Below, one piece after another: positions 16,176 to 23,780 of a DNA stretch of 64,000 bases. The position numbers were made by a program, and so were the translations under genes. The notes below the pieces were generated by a model. That model did not search any database. It was given only the letters and a program-made list of their open reading frames with translations, and was not told the DNA's origin. The stretch spans positions 124,001 to 188,000 of the forward strand of contig NZ_JAMTCF010000005.1 in the NCBI RefSeq assembly GCF_024171695.1, written 5' to 3'. This DNA is from Actinosynnema pretiosum (GTDB taxonomy: Bacteria; Actinomycetota; Actinomycetes; Mycobacteriales; Pseudonocardiaceae). The first letter of the stretch is position 1. The number at the start of each line of letters is the position of its first letter.

Positions 16176-16211
16176 CCCCCGCAGGCCGCCCGCGCGAGCG
16201 GCCTGCGGGGG
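16176..16211. terminator. Bidirectional terminator, 14-bp perfect stem
   Basis: CCCCCGCAGGCCGC (16176-16189) pairs perfectly with 16198-16211 around the loop CCGCGCGA. It lies between convergent genes (NmrA-like and PKD protein) and should end transcription from both. Confidence 0.85.
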
Positions 16212-16219
16212 AGCGCCTG

Positions 16220-16945
16220 CTACCTGCGCACGCGCAACCACTTGGTGACCGTCGCCGTCCGGCCGTCCGTGGTCGTCACCGTCTGCGTCACCCGGTACAG
16301 GCCCGGCTTGGTGTACACGTGCTCCGGGCGGTACTCCGTCGTCTGCGTCCCGTCACCGAAGTCCCACAGCACGGTCGTGCCCTCGCCACCGCCCTGGTCC
16401 CACGACAGCGTGTAGAAGCTCACCGGCTGGTTCGCCCTCGGCCGCTCCGTCATCACCTCGAAGTCCGCGAACGGCGGCGGGGCGAGCGCGAAGCCCACCG
16501 TGGACGCCGACGCGTACTCGTCGTTCGACGTCGCCACGCGCACGTGGTAGGTCGTGCCCTCGGTCAGCACGAACGTCCGCTTCCTGCCGTACGACCACCA
16601 GCACGGGGCGAACTCGGTCAGGTCGGCCAGCGACGAGCCGGTGTACACCGTCAGCGTGTGGTAGTAGTCGCGCGACTCGTCGGACAGCGTGATCGACGCG
16701 GTCTCGGCCGGGGTGAGCGCGTACCAGATCGATCTCGTCGGGGCCGCGTCGCAGGACCCCTGCGCCTCACCCGGCTCGACGGTCGCCGTCCGCACGTCCG
16801 CCTGCTCGGTGAACGGCAGGGACGTGACGGGGGTGGCGTTCGCGAACGAGTCGTTCACCGGGAGCGGCGCGTCGGCGTGCGCGGTTCCCGTGGTCAGTGT
16901 CGTGAGCAGGGCCAAGGCCGCCGCTGCCAGTGCGGTCGAGCGCAT
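16220..16945 (-). CDS. Secreted PKD-domain protein
   Basis: A 241-residue exported protein. A signal peptide is visible (MRSTALAAAALALLTTLTTG then AHADA-PLP). The middle (DSFANATPVTSLPF..., SIWYALTPAETASITL, TYHVRVATSND) resembles a bacterial pre-peptidase/jelly-roll type beta domain. The C-terminal 80 residues are a PKD domain with the hallmark TTVLWDFGDGTQTTEY and HVYTKPGLYRVTQTV. The PKD fold usually mediates protein or carbohydrate contacts at the surface, so this is likely an adhesive or substrate-binding protein rather than an enzyme. ATG 16945 has GGAGGAG upstream. Confidence 0.87.
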   Translation of the reverse strand: MRSTALAAAALALLTTLTTGTAHADAPLPVNDSFANATPVTSLPFTEQADVRTATVEPGEAQGSCDAAPTRSIWYALTPAETASITLSDESRDYYHTLTVYTGSSLADLTEFAPCWWSYGRKRTFVLTEGTTYHVRVATSNDEYASASTVGFALAPPPFADFEVMTERPRANQPVSFYTLSWDQGGGEGTTVLWDFGDGTQTTEYRPEHVYTKPGLYRVTQTVTTTDGRTATVTKWLRVRR

Positions 16946-17296
16946 GATCGGTCTCCTCCCGCGGACCCGCTCCGGGGTCCCCGTGCCGCAGTGAACCCGA
17001 CCCGCCTGCGCGCGCGAGAGGATCACCGGGACCGGTCGCCCTGATGTCGCAGTGCGAACGGGTGATCCACAGCCCCGCCGGAACCCGTTGCGGGACAACG
17101 GGAACCGCCTCCCAGCTGACCTTTCGGCCCCCGCCCGGCCAGGAATTCGGCGGTGACCGAAACATCGCGGTCCGCGCACGCGGCGGCGTGGCCGGGGGCG
17201 CGGCGCGCGGGCGGCCCGGCACCCGGTCGCACCGCCGCGCCGCGCGAGCCCAATCCGAGGGTCGGAGCACCGCGCCGGGCTGGCTAGAGTGACGGC
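16946..17296. other. Divergent intergenic region without a gene
   Basis: These 351 nt separate the PKD gene and the PP2C gene. No coding potential is seen. A perfect inverted repeat CCCGTTG-CGGGA-CAACGGG lies at 17084-17102 and is a candidate operator for either gene. A -10 for the PP2C gene is at 17285. Confidence 0.55.
17285..17290 (+). promoter_or_regulatory. -10 element TAGAGT of the PP2C gene
   Basis: TAGAGT ends 6 nt before ATG 17297 with no Shine-Dalgarno, as for leaderless mRNAs. The -35 is poorly conserved. Confidence 0.45.
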
Positions 17297-18391
17297 ATGG
17301 CACTCGTGCTGAACTACGCCGCCCGCAGCGATCGCGGCCTGGTCCGCCAGAACAACGAGGACTCCCTCTACGCGGGTCCCCGCCTCCTGGCGGTCGCGGA
17401 CGGCATGGGTGGGCACGCGGGGGGCGAGGTCGCCAGCAAGGCCGTGATCGGGGCGCTCGCCCCGCTCGACGACCACCGGCTCACCGGCGACCCGATCGAG
17501 CAGCTGCACGCCGCCGTCGAGTCGGGCAACTCCGCCATCAACGACCTGGTCGCCGCGAACCCCGCGCTCGCGTCCATGGGCACCACCCTGACCGCCGTGC
17601 TGTTCGGCGGCGAGTGGGTCGTGCTGCTCAACATCGGCGACTCGCGCACCTACCGGATGCGCGACGGCGCGCTCGACCAGATGACCAAGGACGACAGCTT
17701 CGTGCAGTCGCTGGTGGACGCCGGTTACATCACGCAGGAGGAGGCCGAGGTCCACCCGAAGCGCTCCATCGTGCTGCGGGTGCTGGTCGGCAACGACCAG
17801 GTCGAGCCGACCACGCACCTGCGCCGGGCGCGCGCGGGCGACCGGTTCCTGCTCTGCTCGGACGGCCTGTCGGACGTGGTGGACTTCGAGGCCATCGAGC
17901 GCGCCATGCGCGAGGGCGACGTCGTGACCTGCGCGGACACCCTGATCAGCCTGGCGCTGGCTGGCGGCGGCCCGGACAACGTGTCGGTGATCGTCGCCGA
18001 CGTCGTGGACGACGACGTGCCGCCCGGCGTGACGCAGCCGGTGGAGGTGCAGCCGACCACGCCGATCCCGGCGCAGACCCAGCTCCTCCCGGTCCGCTCG
18101 CAGCTCCCGGTCGACGGCGAGCCCGGCCCGACGCAGGAGGTGCCGCTGCCCGGACGGCAGGACGCGCCGGGGCCGACGCAGGTGCTGCGCGTGCCGAACC
18201 AGCCGGAGACGGGCGAGACCGGCGAGAAGACCGAGAAGAAGCGCAAGGCCGAGAAGAAGCGCAAGGGCGAGAAGGTCGACGAGCCCGGTGAGAAGTCCGG
18301 CAAGCGGTGGGTGCCGATCGTGATCGCCGTGGTGATCGTGGTCGCCGCCGCCGTCGCCACCTTCGCCCTGACCTGGCCGACCACGCCCTGA
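17297..18391 (+). CDS. PP2C-family serine/threonine phosphatase, membrane-anchored
   Basis: A 364-residue PPM-type phosphatase. The metal-binding motifs are all present: RQNNEDSLY near residues 17-25, ADGMGGHAGGE near 34-44, LNIGDSRTYRM near 114-124, LLCSDGLSDVV near 188-198 and GGGPDNVSVIVADV near 224-237. After residue 240 a Pro/Thr/Gln-rich linker and a Lys/Glu-rich segment (EKTEKKRKAEKKRKGEK) lead to one transmembrane helix (WVPIVIAVVIVVAAAVATFAL) at the C-terminus. It resembles PstP but lacks an extracellular domain and the surrounding cell-division kinase genes, so it is probably a paralogue that opposes a Ser/Thr kinase encoded elsewhere. Confidence 0.92.
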   Translation: MALVLNYAARSDRGLVRQNNEDSLYAGPRLLAVADGMGGHAGGEVASKAVIGALAPLDDHRLTGDPIEQLHAAVESGNSAINDLVAANPALASMGTTLTAVLFGGEWVVLLNIGDSRTYRMRDGALDQMTKDDSFVQSLVDAGYITQEEAEVHPKRSIVLRVLVGNDQVEPTTHLRRARAGDRFLLCSDGLSDVVDFEAIERAMREGDVVTCADTLISLALAGGGPDNVSVIVADVVDDDVPPGVTQPVEVQPTTPIPAQTQLLPVRSQLPVDGEPGPTQEVPLPGRQDAPGPTQVLRVPNQPETGETGEKTEKKRKAEKKRKGEKVDEPGEKSGKRWVPIVIAVVIVVAAAVATFALTWPTTP

Positions 18392-18402
18392 CGGCGGACG
18401 CC

Positions 18403-18427
18403 GGGGTGGGGCGCGCGACCCCACCCC
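18403..18427. terminator. Bidirectional terminator, 9-bp stem
   Basis: GGGGTGGGG (18403-18411) and CCCCACCCC (18419-18427) pair around CGCGCGA, the same heptamer that forms most of the loop at 16176-16211. It lies 3' of both the PP2C gene and the convergent oxidoreductase gene. Confidence 0.75.
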
Positions 18428-18431
18428 CAGG

Positions 18432-19340
18432 TCAGAACACGTCCAGCACGACCTTCCCGCGCACCTCGCGCGCGAACAGCGCCATCGCCGCCCCCCGCAG
18501 CTCGTGCCAGTCCCCGCGCAGCCCGACCTCGGCGGACAGCCTGCCCCGCGCCATCAGGTCCAGCAGCACCGCCAGCTCCTCGTCCACCCCCGGCCGCTCC
18601 CCGCCGAACGTGCTGATCGTCCGCGTCGCCCCCAGCGCGAACAGCTCGCCGGGCCCGAACGCCGTCCGCTCCCCGGACGCCACCCCGACCAGCCGCAGGT
18701 CACCGCCCGGCGCCACCCGCTCCCACACGTCGGCCAGCTGCGGCCCGCCCACGGTGTCGACCACCAGGTCGAACTCGCCGCGCAGGTCCGCCAGCACTCC
18801 CGCCCAGCTCGCCCCCAGCCCGCGCAGCCCCTCCACCCGCCTCGGCGACCCGACCAGCGCGCTCACCCGCGCCCCCGCCAGCGCCGCCAGCTGCACCGCG
18901 AACCTGCCCACCCCGCCGCTCGCCCCGGTGACCAGCACCGCCCGCCCCAGCACCGACCTGGTCCGCAGCACCCGAAGCGCCGTCGTCCCGGCGACCCCGA
19001 GCGCCGCCGCGTCCGCCAGGTCCACCCCGTCCGGCACCACGGCCAGCAGCCCCGCGTCCACCGCGACCCGCTCCGCCCAGGCCTGCCACGCCCGCCCCAC
19101 CGCCACCCGGCTGCCCACCGGCGGACCCGTCCCGTCCGCCGCGGCCCGCAGCACCACGCCCGACGCGTCCCGGCCGTGGACCGAACCGCCGGGTCTTCGG
19201 GCCGCGTGCTCCAGGTCGCAGGGGTTGAGCCCGATGTGCGAGACGGCGACCAGGCACTCGTGGGGGGCGGGTTCGGGCTCGGAGACCTCCGCCAACCGGA
19301 TCGGCCCGGCATCGGCGTGGTCGACCACCAGTGCGCGCAC
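18432..19340 (-). CDS. MDR-type NADPH oxidoreductase, copy 1 of duplicated module
   Basis: A 302-residue zinc-independent medium-chain reductase. It starts VRALVVDHADAGPIRLAEV at GTG 19340, exactly as its paralogue at 21354 does. The Rossmann motif LVTGASGGVGRFAVQLAAL lies near residues 131-149, DLVVDTVGGPQLADVWERV near 185-203, and the tail ends REVRGKVVLDVF. It is shorter than the roughly 330 residues usual in the quinone-oxidoreductase group. Divergent from the AraC gene at 19465, its likely regulator. Residues encoded by 18843-18974 are identical at DNA level to the second copy, suggesting gene conversion. Confidence 0.87.
   Translation of the reverse strand: MRALVVDHADAGPIRLAEVSEPEPAPHECLVAVSHIGLNPCDLEHAARRPGGSVHGRDASGVVLRAAADGTGPPVGSRVAVGRAWQAWAERVAVDAGLLAVVPDGVDLADAAALGVAGTTALRVLRTRSVLGRAVLVTGASGGVGRFAVQLAALAGARVSALVGSPRRVEGLRGLGASWAGVLADLRGEFDLVVDTVGGPQLADVWERVAPGGDLRLVGVASGERTAFGPGELFALGATRTISTFGGERPGVDEELAVLLDLMARGRLSAEVGLRGDWHELRGAAMALFAREVRGKVVLDVF
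18843..18974. repeat. 132-nt block identical to 20857-20988
   Basis: The two oxidoreductase genes are diverged elsewhere, yet this stretch encoding the cofactor-binding core is identical base for base at an offset of 2014. Identity at silent sites as well as codons points to recent conversion or strong constraint. Confidence 0.85.
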
Positions 19341-19425
19341 CTGGCTCGCTCGCTTTCGACCTAGGGGTGGATCAACCGATGTTCCGCGCACGAGGGCGAT
19401 CGGGCCACTACCCGCTGCGTCTTTC

Positions 19426-19443
19426 AGGTTGCCGTCTGCCTCA
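19426..19443 (+). promoter_or_regulatory. Conserved 18-mer in duplicated divergent promoter (copy 1)
   Basis: AGGTTGCCGTCTGCCTCA here and AGGTCGCCGTCTGCCTCA at 21445-21462 differ by one base although the surrounding intergenic DNA has diverged. It is a candidate AraC-protein binding site conserved in both modules. Confidence 0.5.
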
Positions 19444-19464
19444 CCCGAGGGTCGCTCAGGTGTC

Positions 19465-20436
19465 ATGATGTCGGGCGTGGACGTGCTGGCTGACGCGCTG
19501 CGGATGCGCGGCGCGCGGGGGTCGCTGGGGGTCCGGCTCGAAGCCGGTGGCTGCTGGGGCGCGCGCGTCGACGCCCTGCCGCTGGCCTCGCTGTACCTGG
19601 TCACCGAGGGCCAGGTGTGGTTGGGGACGAGCGGCTCCGCGCTGCGGATCGACGCGGGCGGCGCGGTGTTCGTGCCGGAGCGGGTGCCGCACGTGCTGGT
19701 CAGCGAGCCCGGCGCGCCCGCCGAGCGGTGCGACCTGGACGTCGCGTGCGCCGCGATGGCCTCGGGCGCCGCGCTGCGGCTGGGCGACGGGCCGGTGCGC
19801 ACCCGCCTGATCACCGCCTACTACGAGCTGGGCGAATCGCTGTTCCCCGGCGGTTTCCCGGTGCCGGTCACGGCGGAGGAGCGCCCGCAGCTGGCCGCGA
19901 CCGCCGCGCTGCTGGCGGCCGAGCTGGCCGAGCCGCAGTTCGGCACGACCGCCGCCGTGAACAGCATCGTCGACCTGCTGCTGGTGCAGTTCGCCCGCGC
20001 CTGGCTGGCCGCGAACCCGGCCGCGCGCTCCCGGTCCTGGCTGGGCGCGCTGCTCGACCCACTGGTGCGGGAAGCGCTTACCAGGCTGCACGGGGAACCC
20101 GCGCGGGCCTGGACGACCGCCAACCTGGCGTCGGCGCTCAACGTCTCGCGGGCCACCCTGTCCCGCCGCTTCCCGGCCGCGCTGGGCGAGGCGCCCGGCG
20201 CCTACCTGACCCGGTTGCGGATGGACCTGGCGGCGATCCGGTTGCGCGACACCGACGAGCCGCTCGAATCGGTCGCCGAGGCGGTCGGGTACGGGTCGGG
20301 CAAGGCGTTCAGCCGGGCGTTCCAGCGCTCGCGCGGGCGCTCGCCCAGCGACTACCGGTTCCGGGCCCGCTACCGGGTGCGGGCGCTCGCCGACCTGCCC
20401 GCACCCGCCGCCGCCCTCGCCTGCGACGTGTCCTGA
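19465..20436 (+). CDS. AraC-family regulator, copy 1 of duplicated module
   Basis: A 323-residue AraC/XylS protein. The N-terminal half is a cupin-type sensor (LGVRLEAGG, LYLVTEGQVWLG, AVFVPERVPHVL). The C-terminal half has two HTH motifs: WTTANLASALNVSRATLSRRFPAALGEAPGAYL and ESVAEAVGYGSGKAFSRAFQRSRGRSPSDYR, seen in parts over residues of about 216-297. The ATG at 19465 is used; ATG 19468 or GTG 19477 are possible and the last aligns with the Met at 21504 of the paralogue. It is divergent from its partner oxidoreductase and ends 6 nt from the second module. Confidence 0.87.
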   Translation: MMSGVDVLADALRMRGARGSLGVRLEAGGCWGARVDALPLASLYLVTEGQVWLGTSGSALRIDAGGAVFVPERVPHVLVSEPGAPAERCDLDVACAAMASGAALRLGDGPVRTRLITAYYELGESLFPGGFPVPVTAEERPQLAATAALLAAELAEPQFGTTAAVNSIVDLLLVQFARAWLAANPAARSRSWLGALLDPLVREALTRLHGEPARAWTTANLASALNVSRATLSRRFPAALGEAPGAYLTRLRMDLAAIRLRDTDEPLESVAEAVGYGSGKAFSRAFQRSRGRSPSDYRFRARYRVRALADLPAPAAALACDVS

Positions 20437-20442
20437 CCCCGG

Positions 20443-21354
20443 TCAGGACACGTCCAGCACCACCTTCCCGCGCACCTCGCGCGCGAACAGCGCCCGCACC
20501 GCCCCGTCGACCTCGGCCCAGTCCCCGCGCAACCCCACCTCGGCCGACAGCAGCCCGCGCGCCATCAGGTCCAGCAGCACCTCCAGCTCCCCGGTCACCG
20601 CCGATTCCACGTCGCAGAACGTGGTCACCGTCTTCGGCTCGCCGATCGCGAACAGCGCCCCCGGCGCGAACACCACCGGCGCGCCGGAGGCCGCGCCCAC
20701 CAGCTGCACGTCGCCGCCGGGCGCCACCCGCTCCCACACCTCGGCGAGCTGCGGCCCGCCGACGGTGTCGACCACCAGGTCGAACCCGCCCCCCAGCTCG
20801 GCCACCGACACCGCGACCCGCCGCGCCCCCAGCTCGCGCAGCCCCTCCGCCCGCTCCGGCGACCCGACCAGCGCGCTCACCCGCGCCCCCGCCAGCGCCG
20901 CCAGCTGCACCGCGAACCTGCCCACCCCGCCGCTCGCCCCGGTGACCAGCACCGCCCGCCCCAGCACCGACCTGGTCCGCAGCACCCGCAGCGCCGTGCT
21001 GCCCACGACGCCGATCGCCGCCGCGTCCGCCAGGTCCACCCCGTCCGGCACCACCGCCAACCACTTCGGCGCCACCGCGATCCGCTCCGCCCACGCGTGC
21101 GGCGCCATGCCCAGCACGACCCGGCTGCCCGCCGCCGGACCCGACCCGTCGGCGGCTGCCCGCAGCACCACGCCCGCCGCGTCGTGCCCGTGGACCTCGC
21201 CGTCCGGCCACAGCCCGGTGTGCTTGAGCTCCCCGAAGTTCAGCGAGATGTGCCTGATCTCCACCACCGCCTCGTGCGGCGCCGGTTCGGGCTCGGCGAC
21301 CTCCGCGAACCGGAGGGGACCGGGACCGGCGTGGTCGACCACTAGTGCGCGCAC
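20443..21354 (-). CDS. MDR-type NADPH oxidoreductase, copy 2 of duplicated module
   Basis: A 303-residue paralogue of the gene at 18432-19340, starting VRALVVDHAGPGPLRFAEV at GTG 21354. The cofactor motif LVTGASGGVGRFAVQLAAL and DLVVDTVGGPQLAEVWERV are shared. The two proteins differ mainly in the N-terminal catalytic part (HISLNFGELKHTGLWPDGEVHGHDAAG here), so substrate range may have diverged while the NADPH core was kept or homogenised. Divergent from the second AraC gene. Confidence 0.87.
   Translation of the reverse strand: MRALVVDHAGPGPLRFAEVAEPEPAPHEAVVEIRHISLNFGELKHTGLWPDGEVHGHDAAGVVLRAAADGSGPAAGSRVVLGMAPHAWAERIAVAPKWLAVVPDGVDLADAAAIGVVGSTALRVLRTRSVLGRAVLVTGASGGVGRFAVQLAALAGARVSALVGSPERAEGLRELGARRVAVSVAELGGGFDLVVDTVGGPQLAEVWERVAPGGDVQLVGAASGAPVVFAPGALFAIGEPKTVTTFCDVESAVTGELEVLLDLMARGLLSAEVGLRGDWAEVDGAVRALFAREVRGKVVLDVS
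20857..20988. repeat. 132-nt block identical to 18843-18974
   Basis: Second copy of the identical block described at 18843. The mismatches that bound it are 18842/20856 and 18975/20989. Confidence 0.85.
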
Positions 21355-21444
21355 TGGACGTTCTCCTTGCAGCTCAACGGTTTGCCTTCCCCTCCGATGC
21401 TCTGCGCGCCGACCGGGTCACCGCCACGGCCTTGTGCGTCAACG

Positions 21445-21462
21445 AGGTCGCCGTCTGCCTCA
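21445..21462 (+). promoter_or_regulatory. Conserved 18-mer in duplicated divergent promoter (copy 2)
   Basis: Counterpart of 19426-19443 with one substitution, lying 29 nt before the second AraC start codon. Confidence 0.5.
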
Positions 21463-21491
21463 GCGCGGCGGCGCGGGCCCGTTCCGGTGCG

Positions 21492-22454
21492 ATGATGTGC
21501 GGCATGGACGTGCTGGCCGATGCCCTGCGGGTGCGCGGGGCCCGAGGGTCGCTCGGCGTGCGGCTGGAGGCGGGCGGGACCTGGAGCACCCGCCTGGACC
21601 CGCTGCCCTGGGCCGCGCTGCACCTGGTGACCGAGGGCGAGGTGTGGCTGGAGGCCGGTGGACCGGCGCTGCGGGTCGGCGCCGGGGACGCGGTGCTCGT
21701 GCCGCAGGGCCTCGCGCACGGCACCTCGGGCGCGCCGGGGACCGGGTCGAGGCCGTGCGACCAGCGGGCCGCCGAGGTCGCGCAGGCCACCGGGCGTCCG
21801 CTGCGGCTGGGCGACGGGCCGGTGCGCACCCGCATGATCACCCTGCGGTACGAGCTGGGCGAGTCGCTGTTCCCCGACGACGCGCCGGTGCTGATCACGG
21901 CGGGGGAGCGCCCGCAGCTGGCGGCGACGGCGGCGCTGCTGGCGGCCGAGCTGGCCGAGCCGCAGTTCGGGACCACGGCCGCCGTGAACAGCATCGTTGA
22001 CCTGCTGCTGGTGCAGTTCGCCCGCGCGTGGCTGGCGGCGAACCCGGCCGAGCGGGCGGGCTCCTGGCTCGGGGCGCTGCTCGACCCGCTGGTCCGCGAG
22101 GCGCTCACCCAGCTGCACCGGCGCCCGGCGCGCGCGTGGACCACCGCGAACCTGGCCACGGCGCTCAACGTCTCGCGCGCGACCCTGTCCCGGCGCTTCC
22201 CGGCCGCGCTGGGCGAGTCGCCGGGGGCCTACCTGACCCGGTTGCGGATGGACCTGGCGGCGATCCGGTTGCGCGACACCGACGAGCCGGTCGAGTCGGT
22301 GGCGTCGTCGGTCGGGTACGGGTCGGCCAAGGCGTTCAGCCGGGCGTTCCAGCGCTCGCGCGGGCGCTCGCCCAGCGAGCACCGGTTCCTGGCCCGCTGC
22401 CGGGGGCAGGCGCCGCGCGCCGAGCCCGTCGCGGTGCAGCGCGCCGCGTCCTGA
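21492..22454 (+). CDS. AraC-family regulator, copy 2 of duplicated module
   Basis: A 320-residue AraC-type regulator clearly paralogous to the one at 19465: the same cupin-like N-terminus (DVLADALRVRGARGSLGVRLEAGG over residues 6-29), the same linker LFPDDAPVLITAGERPQLA and nearly the same double HTH ending RSRGRSPSEHRF. ATG 21492 is used; ATG 21504 is the alternative that aligns best with family N-termini. The 3' end (TCCTGACCCCGGTCA) also matches the first copy through the stop codon, marking the right edge of the duplication 6 nt before the MarR gene. Confidence 0.87.
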   Translation: MMCGMDVLADALRVRGARGSLGVRLEAGGTWSTRLDPLPWAALHLVTEGEVWLEAGGPALRVGAGDAVLVPQGLAHGTSGAPGTGSRPCDQRAAEVAQATGRPLRLGDGPVRTRMITLRYELGESLFPDDAPVLITAGERPQLAATAALLAAELAEPQFGTTAAVNSIVDLLLVQFARAWLAANPAERAGSWLGALLDPLVREALTQLHRRPARAWTTANLATALNVSRATLSRRFPAALGESPGAYLTRLRMDLAAIRLRDTDEPVESVASSVGYGSAKAFSRAFQRSRGRSPSEHRFLARCRGQAPRAEPVAVQRAAS

Positions 22455-22460
22455 CCCCGG

Positions 22461-23048
22461 TCACGCCGGGGCAGGCTCGTGCTCCAGGCAGTCCACCCGC
22501 AGCTCGGCCAGCGGCAGCGGCGCGTCCAGCAGGCCGCAGTGGTGCGGCGAGACCGGGTCCGGGTGGGCGTCGCGGCGGAAGAAGCGGCAGCTCACGCAGG
22601 TGCGCGCCACGCTCACCACCCCGCTGCGCTGCAACCCGGCGATCACCCGCAGCAGGGTGTGCAGGGTGGTCGCCCGGTCGGCCTCCGGCACGCCGTCCAG
22701 CGCGCGCAGCAGCGGCTCGTCCCACGGCTCCAGCGCCCGCGCCACCTCGGCGCCCTCGGCGGTGAGCGCCAGCAACCGCCTGCGCCCGTCCTGGCCGGGC
22801 GTGCGGGTGATCAGGCCCTTGCGCTCCAGCGCGCTGACCGCGTCGGAGGTGGTCGGCTTGGTGACGTCGAACTCGGCCGCCAGCGCGCTCACCTCGCGCC
22901 TGACCTCGGGCTGCGCGGTGAGCGCCAGCACCACCTGCTGCTGGAGCGGGGTGAGGCCGTGCTCGCGGGCGGTGCGCTGGGACAGCGCGCGCAGGCCGTG
23001 GCCGAGCCGCTCGACCGCGTCCGCCAACCTCCGGTCCAAACCGGCCAC
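22461..23048 (-). CDS. MarR-family regulator with Cys/His-rich C-terminal tail
   Basis: A 195-residue winged-helix protein. The MarR core is visible as LTPLQQQVVLALTAQPEVRREVSALAAEFDVTKPTTSDAVSALERKGLI (in parts, residues of about 33-81) and the wing TPGQDGRRRLLALT. After residue 150 comes a distinctive tail with CVSCRFFRRD, HPDPVSPHHCGL and LRVDCLEHE. The C-x2-C...HHC...C pattern predicts a metal site or a redox-sensing cluster. GTG 23048 is preferred because a GAGGGGGG site lies just upstream; the frame stays open to 23132. The neighbour AhpD-like gene may be a redox target. Confidence 0.85.
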   Translation of the reverse strand: MAGLDRRLADAVERLGHGLRALSQRTAREHGLTPLQQQVVLALTAQPEVRREVSALAAEFDVTKPTTSDAVSALERKGLITRTPGQDGRRRLLALTAEGAEVARALEPWDEPLLRALDGVPEADRATTLHTLLRVIAGLQRSGVVSVARTCVSCRFFRRDAHPDPVSPHHCGLLDAPLPLAELRVDCLEHEPAPA

Positions 23049-23100
23049 ACCCACCCCCCTCGCCACCGAACCGCAGACGTCCGATGATACTGGCGAGACC

Positions 23101-23134
23101 GGGTGGGGACCCCGCTCAAGGACGTCCCCCACCC
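23101..23134. other. Imperfect hairpin upstream of MarR gene
   Basis: GGGTGGGGAC (23101-23110) can pair with GTCCCCCACCC (23124-23134) with one bulged base. It lies between the MarR promoter and the terminator of the AhpD-like gene and could be part of either. Confidence 0.35.
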
Positions 23135-23149
23135 GGTCGCGAGGTCCGC

Positions 23150-23181
23150 GTCGACGGATGGGCGGCTACCCGTCCGTCGAC
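23150..23181 (-). terminator. Terminator hairpin after AhpD-like gene
   Basis: GTCGACGGATGGG (23150-23162) pairs with CCCGTCCGTCGAC (23169-23181), 13 bp with one G-T pair, around CGGCTA. It lies 10 nt beyond the stop of the minus-strand AhpD-like gene. Confidence 0.75.
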
Positions 23182-23191
23182 ACGGCTGCCC

Positions 23192-23737
23192 TCACACCGC
23201 CTTGCGCAGCGCCACCTTCGGGAAGTCCACCGGCACCCCCAGGGCGACGTTGATGTAGTTGGTGAACAGGTTCAGCGCCACGTGCGCGATCAGCTCCACG
23301 ATCGCCTCGTCGTCGAAGCCCACCGCCCGCAGCGCGTCCACGTCCGCGTCGGTGACCTGGGCGCGGTCGCGCACCAGCTTCTCGCTGAACTCCAGCGCCG
23401 CCTGGGTGCGCGGGTCGTGCGAGTGCCCGGCCTGGGCCTGGCGCATGTCCTCGGACGACACCCCGGCCTTGCGGCCGAGCGCGGTGTGCGCGGCCAGGCA
23501 GTACTCGCAGGCGTTGCGGTCGGCGACCAGCACCGCGATCTGCTCGCCCAGCCGCGACCCGAGCTTGCCCTCGCCGAGCGCGCCGAAACCGGCCCACATC
23601 ATCTTCAGCGCGGCGGGGGAGTTCGCGACGGCCTTGAACATCGCGGGCGTCACGCCGAACGCGCCGGTCACCTGGTCCAGCAGCGCCTTGGCCTCGCCGG
23701 TCGCGGTCCGGGCGTCGATCAGCTCAACACGGGACAT
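23192..23737 (-). CDS. Carboxymuconolactone decarboxylase/AhpD-like protein
   Basis: A 181-residue protein with the AhpD-type core: redox-active Cys77 and Cys80 in RNACEYCLAAHTALGR, with the conserved His that follows as proton relay. Such proteins reduce peroxides or act as alkylhydroperoxidase partners; the classical decarboxylase role is less likely because the CxxC pair is intact. ATG 23737 follows an AAGGAGAAG site. It is probably monocistronic, ended by the hairpin at 23150. The nearby MarR with a Cys-rich tail is a plausible redox-responsive controller, but that is inference. Confidence 0.9.
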   Translation of the reverse strand: MSRVELIDARTATGEAKALLDQVTGAFGVTPAMFKAVANSPAALKMMWAGFGALGEGKLGSRLGEQIAVLVADRNACEYCLAAHTALGRKAGVSSEDMRQAQAGHSHDPRTQAALEFSEKLVRDRAQVTDADVDALRAVGFDDEAIVELIAHVALNLFTNYINVALGVPVDFPKVALRKAV

Positions 23738-23780
23738 CTCTTCTTCTCCTTCATCGGTGGACCGCGCGGACCCTCCTGGG

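Noticed and set aside
18843..20988. Insertion element explaining the repeated 132-nt block
   Set aside because: The block lies within homologous coding sequence at the same codon positions of two paralogues, with no terminal inverted repeats or transposase.
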